40,880 bases of DNA, taken from assembly GCA_015680685.1 (NCBI GenBank), contig MNCI01017692.1:813164-854043 (forward strand). Direction: 5' to 3'. This document shows positions 22,801-28,800 of this stretch, piece by piece; within the stretch, counting starts at the first letter, position 1, and every line of letters begins with the position of its first letter. The notes beneath the pieces were generated by a model. That model was not told the origin of the DNA, did no database searches, and was given only the letters and a program-made list of their open reading frames with translations. Position numbers and translations under genes: made by a program. Source of the stretch: Gnetum montanum (taxonomy: Eukaryota > Streptophyta > Gnetopsida > Gnetales > Gnetaceae).

Positions 22801-25800
22801 GATTTCTGAAATTAAGATACTAATGTACTGTAGTTTAGAATACTAGTGTTTGGTTAATAAAAGTATTTTCTATAAAGATTTGGGTGTTAATTTTGGCCAA
22901 GAAACCAATTACCAATCATAATCTTGTAAAGCTAGATTATCTTTTATCGACCATGCATTAGAGTTCCCATTCTTGTAATGCTAAATAATAGTGTTGATAA
23001 GGGCTTGATTATGTAATGCTAAATTATATTTTGTCCATAACCCTCTAAAGGGTCAATAATATAATGCTAAATGATAATTCACAAATTTTATATTTTGTTT
23101 TACACACATTTTTAAGACTCAATACTATGATTTTTCACAATGGAAGAAGATTCTCTCAGCCAAATCTTAGATATATATTATAAATACATATCTAAACTAT
23201 TGGAGAATCTAATGTATACCTTTGTTACTTACATCTTTAATGATGGACCAATGTAAATCTTTGTAACTTATATCTTTAATGATGGTTGGGATTACCGGTC
23301 AGGAAAAGTAGTATGGTTACCTAATATCCTATCCTCTTTTAACTTTAGAATTTCTAGGAAGGGGTTTTGGGTTGGGGTGTGGAGTGGGTGGGTGTGTTGT
23401 ATGCAACCATTTGTTTCTTAATTAATAACCTACAAGAAAACCTACTTACGTAAATTTTGGTTAGTTTTTAAGCATTATCGATGTCCTTTTAATTTTTTTC
23501 TAAAACTAAGACTGCTACTCGCATGTTTAATATGTATTTCATTTACTTTTTTCAAAAATTTAAATTTTTTAAAAGAAATTTTATTAATTTTTGGTTATTT
23601 ATGGTATTGTTGTTGCTATTTGATTAGCTTGCTGGGAATTGTGGACATAAATTCAAATTACATCCTCAATATTTTTTTGTCCACTTTTATAGGAACAGTC
23701 TCTTTAAAATCTTGCATAAAAGCAAACAGGCTCTTGACAACAGGCGCCGCTTAAGAATGGCATTAGATGTTGTAAGTCATGTTATTGTTGAAAAAATAAA
23801 AACTTCTGATCATCTTGAGCTTGTATTTATTCATGGTATAGTAAGAAAGGATAATCAAGATGCAGGCTCGTGGAGTCAATTATTTGCATCATTGCAATCC
23901 TCCAATCATACATGGAGATTTGAAATCCTCTAATCTGCTGGTTGACAAAGACTGGACATTAAAGGTGCACTGTTGGCTTGTGTATTTTATGATCTTCTGG
24001 AAATGATTGAAAAATGGAATACGAAGTTAGAATGGCGAGATATATTAGTTTTCTGGAACCATTGTAATATTACTTTTGTAACTGAAAATGATAGTGCGAT
24101 CCTTGTCTTGTTGTTTATGAATGTTATTTTCTTAGGTCATGTGCCATCGATTATAAAATAGTACTAATTTATTTATTGGAATAAATTTTTTGTCTGAAAG
24201 GTTGGAGACCTTGGTCTTTCACAGTTCAAGCATGCTACATACATCTCAGCCAAGAGTGCTAGAGGAACTGTGAGTCATACAAAAGCTTTGCTTTTCAAAA
24301 TACTTACCAACATGTTTACATGTGTTTACATATGGTTTATTCATAGCTGGTGATTTTCTTCTTTTCAAACTTGCCATTTTACAAACAACTTGTTATTCTT
24401 GGTGGTTTGTATCAATTTCTATCTGCCTTTTTTCTTGTTGGGGGAGGTGTGTGTGTCCTTTTTTCCCCCCTTTTGTGGGTGGGTGGGGATGTGGTGGGCT
24501 GCGGGGGGTTTGGCTGGGGAGGATACCTTTCATCACATTTCTCAGAACAGCAATATTTCTTCTTGTATTTTGTTGATTACGGATTTCGTGTGACATATTT
24601 CTCCATCCTTGCAGCCATGGTGCCAATGCCTAATAAATGGCTGATTTCTCATCATATTAGTTTGTCACATGCTTCCAAGTGATCATAGTGTTAGTTTGAG
24701 TGTGATCATTTTCTAAGATAAAGTATAGACGTAACTTTTGAATCTTCGATTGAAACATATATTGCACAAATAATTTGTAACTTGCCTAACAGTGTGCTTA
24801 GTGCAATATGGACAGTAGTAAGGCAATTTATATAGAAATTCTTTTCCTTTAACTTCCTTTTTTACAACAAAAACAATGTTAACATCCTGTAAAAATATCA
24901 GCTTTGTAGGACATTGATTCACAGATTATATTTTAATCTCTGGGAATCAAATGCATAACTGATTTTGATATTTCCTTTTCTATTTGGTTTTGTAATATTT
25001 ACGCTTTCATTTTTTGAACATTTGGAATCTTTTTCATTATCTGTTTGACAGCCACAGTGGATGGCACCAGAGTTGCTTCGCAGTGAATCATCAAGCGAAA
25101 AGTACTGAACTTTTGGACATTCACCTTTTTTGTTACATTTTCCTTTTATATGTAAGCCTCACGTTGTATTGGTATCGCCTATTTAATTTATAGGTTATTT
25201 ATTTGTTTTATTTGCATTATTAACAACAGGTCTGACGTGTATAGCTTTGGTGTCGTTCTCTGGGAGCTTATTACTGAACAGATTCCCTGGAAAGATCTCA
25301 ATGCTTTGCAGGTATACTTTTAATATTTTGATGTGTGGCAAACTTGGAAGTTCAATTGCAGAACACGAAGATAAATAGGGTCTCAATGCATATTTTGTTG
25401 TTGAGCTCATTCTATTTGAAAGAATTTGGCTAAATTGTTTTGATTTCCCGTTGACTGTTATATGCCGTGATGTCTTAATCCTATGTTTTCTGTTTAAATA
25501 TTTCAAGGTAAATGTGTGTTTTGTTTGAAATTAAGAAATTCAATTTTAGTAATGATTTTCTGAGCATCATCTTACTTGGTTTTTGTAACTTTGCTTCTCA
25601 TAGTATATAAAAATTTATTTTATTCCACACAATTAACCAAATGCCATGGTGATTTTTAGTAGGCAAGCTTTTGGTGAGTTGAATCTTGTAGCTTGTGAGT
25701 GATTCTGGAGGAACGCTACCTTGAACACAAATCAAAGGCAAGATTTATGTTTGCAGGACAAAGATAGGAATATATTCAAAGAAAACAGCAACAAAAAACT

Positions 25801-28800
25801 AGAGATATCTCTTACTCAGCAAAGAACCATCATAGAGTTATAACCCTAAATGTTCAACCTTAGATCAAGATTAACATACTGCAAATATGCAGTACAATGT
25901 GTGCAGAAGCATTCTTCAGGCTTTCCTATACTGGAAATTGAAATGCATCATATAGGAGATTGCACTGGTACATTAAACCAGTTTTTTTCTTTCTTTTTTC
26001 AAAAATTGAATGGACATACTTGGATCTATAGTAGCCGGTTCATGAAAAGATAATTCTATTTAAAGAAGGACAAACAAAACAACAAATAAACTACCATCCA
26101 CATTCATCTTCTAAATATATAACTAAACACCATTGTTTTAGTTTTAATTCCTCTAGAATTTTGCAACATCTCTCCGAAGAACCAAAGTAGCAACCCACAT
26201 GATGTCGCACTTATTTGACTTTTGTGGAAAAACTCTAAAATCTCGTTCCTGCCATATCACAAATTAAATAAACCATGGAAGTGTTATTCACACCCTACCT
26301 TATTGTCCTTTATAATGATGTTGTTGCCAAGCCATTAAAAAATTATTAACAAAATTAGTTGCAGGTGGTGACCTATGAGCACTATGCCTGAACTCATTCT
26401 AAATATCCTAAATAAAGGGCAATTTATAAAAAGATGATCAACAGTGTCTGTTGTTGAAGAATATAAGACAACTTGGATCCTCCATAATATTATTCTATGT
26501 AAAATATTGCCTAGTGGATAATTTTCCATGAAACATCTTACTAGCAAAGAGATGAATGTGAGGAGTAAAAATGGGATTTTGGATGTCTGCTGGATATTGT
26601 TGTCTTTTCATGGGGTGTTGTCATGGCCCGATTCTCAAATGGTGCTGTTCCGTAAGTAGGATGGTATCGTTCTGTAACAAGAGGTTGTAATTATTATAAT
26701 AATACTCTTCATAAAAGAGCACATTGTAATTACAGACATGTCTCTTAAGCAAACCTTTGGGGGTTTGACTTGTGGTATTTATATTGGTAACTTAGAGGTA
26801 GTGCTAGCATAGAGGTGCAGAGCCAGTAAGGTGAGTAATGGGTGTTAGGTGAAGTGAGACAGGAAGGGGCTTGCCCAACTTTTCTGGCTGGGTCTAAGCC
26901 TAACTATGGTGACAATGCTGGTTTGTGTCTAAAAGATAGATGCTGAAGGAAGATAACCCAAGGAACTCTCAGACCATGACTCAGAGACATTTATTTTTCT
27001 TTCCTTGTCCTTATTGTGTTCGCTACACATGTTAAATGTAACATATGTTTGATGTTTGGCATGACATTCGGGAATAGGATGTCACAAGCATAATGTGGTA
27101 TAAGCCTTCTTTGTGGAGTGTTCTGATCTATCACACCACTTCCACTTCTAATAATGCAAAGAAACATGTTGACAAAACCATTATGTTATAGATTAAATCC
27201 TTTTCTAAATTGGGGAGAGATTAGTATTATTAGGAGCATTAACAAAGTGAGTGTATCAAACCAGTTAGCATCTTTGTGTATGTAAAAGATGTTGCAAGGA
27301 ATGTTTACTTTATCAAAGTATTCAAAGTGCAGTTAAATCTTGTATTTATCATTACTAAATATCTTACTGGAATTAATCACTTAATGCCAAATTCAAACTT
27401 TTGAGGTAATCTGGAAGGTTGTTTTTCAAAAGTCACAAGTGTGAGCAAGCACTGTATAAAGACTTTTTTTGAACAGGTAAATAGAATAGTTTGTTAGGTT
27501 TATAAATATTTATTCCCCCTACATATTGAATCTGAAAAATGAGAGCAAGAGAAGAAAATATTTAGAGTAGAAACACGTTATAAAGTATTAAGACATTGAT
27601 ACTCAGATCAGATATGTGGATAGTTGAGTACTTTACATGGTTAGTTTGGATGCAAAGAGAAGAGTTAATAAAACTGAAACTTAGGCTGAAATCTCTCATA
27701 CTATCTCCATAAGAAGAAGTTGGGGTCTATTGGATAGAATTCAATTTCAGCTATATTTCAGAAATTCTTTGTAGTTTCAGAACAAGAGCAATGAATAAGT
27801 TTTAATTATTGATTACTGAATTGTTCTGGTAATAGGAACTGTTCAACAAAATTTGAATCATGAAGGGCCACCACTATCATCATTCTAGCCTTATCCCGAT
27901 TACATGCGGTTGGCTATATAAATTCTTTTCTGTCATTCAGTTTTACTAAGAGCCAATTATAGATTAAAAACCAAAATTTGGATATCTTTCATAATGCTGG
28001 CAAACAAAGTATGTTTAGACCTACCTCTTTGGTATTTCTCCCCAGCTTGTTGCAGTTGCATTGAGATAACTTATGTCAATGGCAATTTGCCTTCACTTCA
28101 CTCACAATTGTCCCTCTTAAAGTAAAGCTTCCGTGAAGCCTGATCTGGGCCTTAGATGGTATCAGTTTCTATGATACCAAAATTTGTTTGGCACCAGCTG
28201 AATTTTCCAGCAAATATTGACTGTCATCCTATTAGTAGGATTCTCTTTTATCTTAATCTTTTCTAATAGAATCTTTCAGTCATTTATTTGCTTTTGAATA
28301 TAATGGTATTGTATCTCAACATGCTTTGTTCTACTGTAGAAAGTAGGCTTCATGGAAATGTATATTGTGGTTTGGTTGTCACAATAAATCTTCATAATCT
28401 TTTTCATTGTTTTCAAGTTTAGTTACCAATCTTTGAGCCATATTGCTTTATGACTCGCTAGGTTCGCAGCAATATGTTTAGCTTCAATAGTAGACTAAGC
28501 CACGTAAGATTGTCATTGGTTTTTCCATGAGATAGAACCACCGCCAGGAAGATTAGATACATACCCATTTGTTGATCTTCTATCATCTAAACGCCTACCC
28601 TAGTTAGCATCTAGGATGAATTACTTTGGTAACAAACACCAAAATTACAAGATCACAAAGATATCTGAAAACTCATTTCACAATAATCTAGTGTTGTTTT
28701 CTTGAAGTAGACATACACCTACTAAGTTTTCCAACTATGTATGCAAAGATCAGGTATGGTACCAAGTATTTCATGCATCAAACTACTGATAACACTAGCA

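Noticed and set aside
24322-24682. Overlapping plus ORFs around the G-rich tract
   Set aside because: They arise from the low-complexity G/T tract in intron 11; no domain, and they lie between well-supported exons 11 and 12.
26616-27086. Possible solo LTR (TGTTG...TCACA) with TGGTATAAGCC after it
   Set aside because: Flanking 5-mers differ and no second copy is in the window, so it is only mentioned in the region description.
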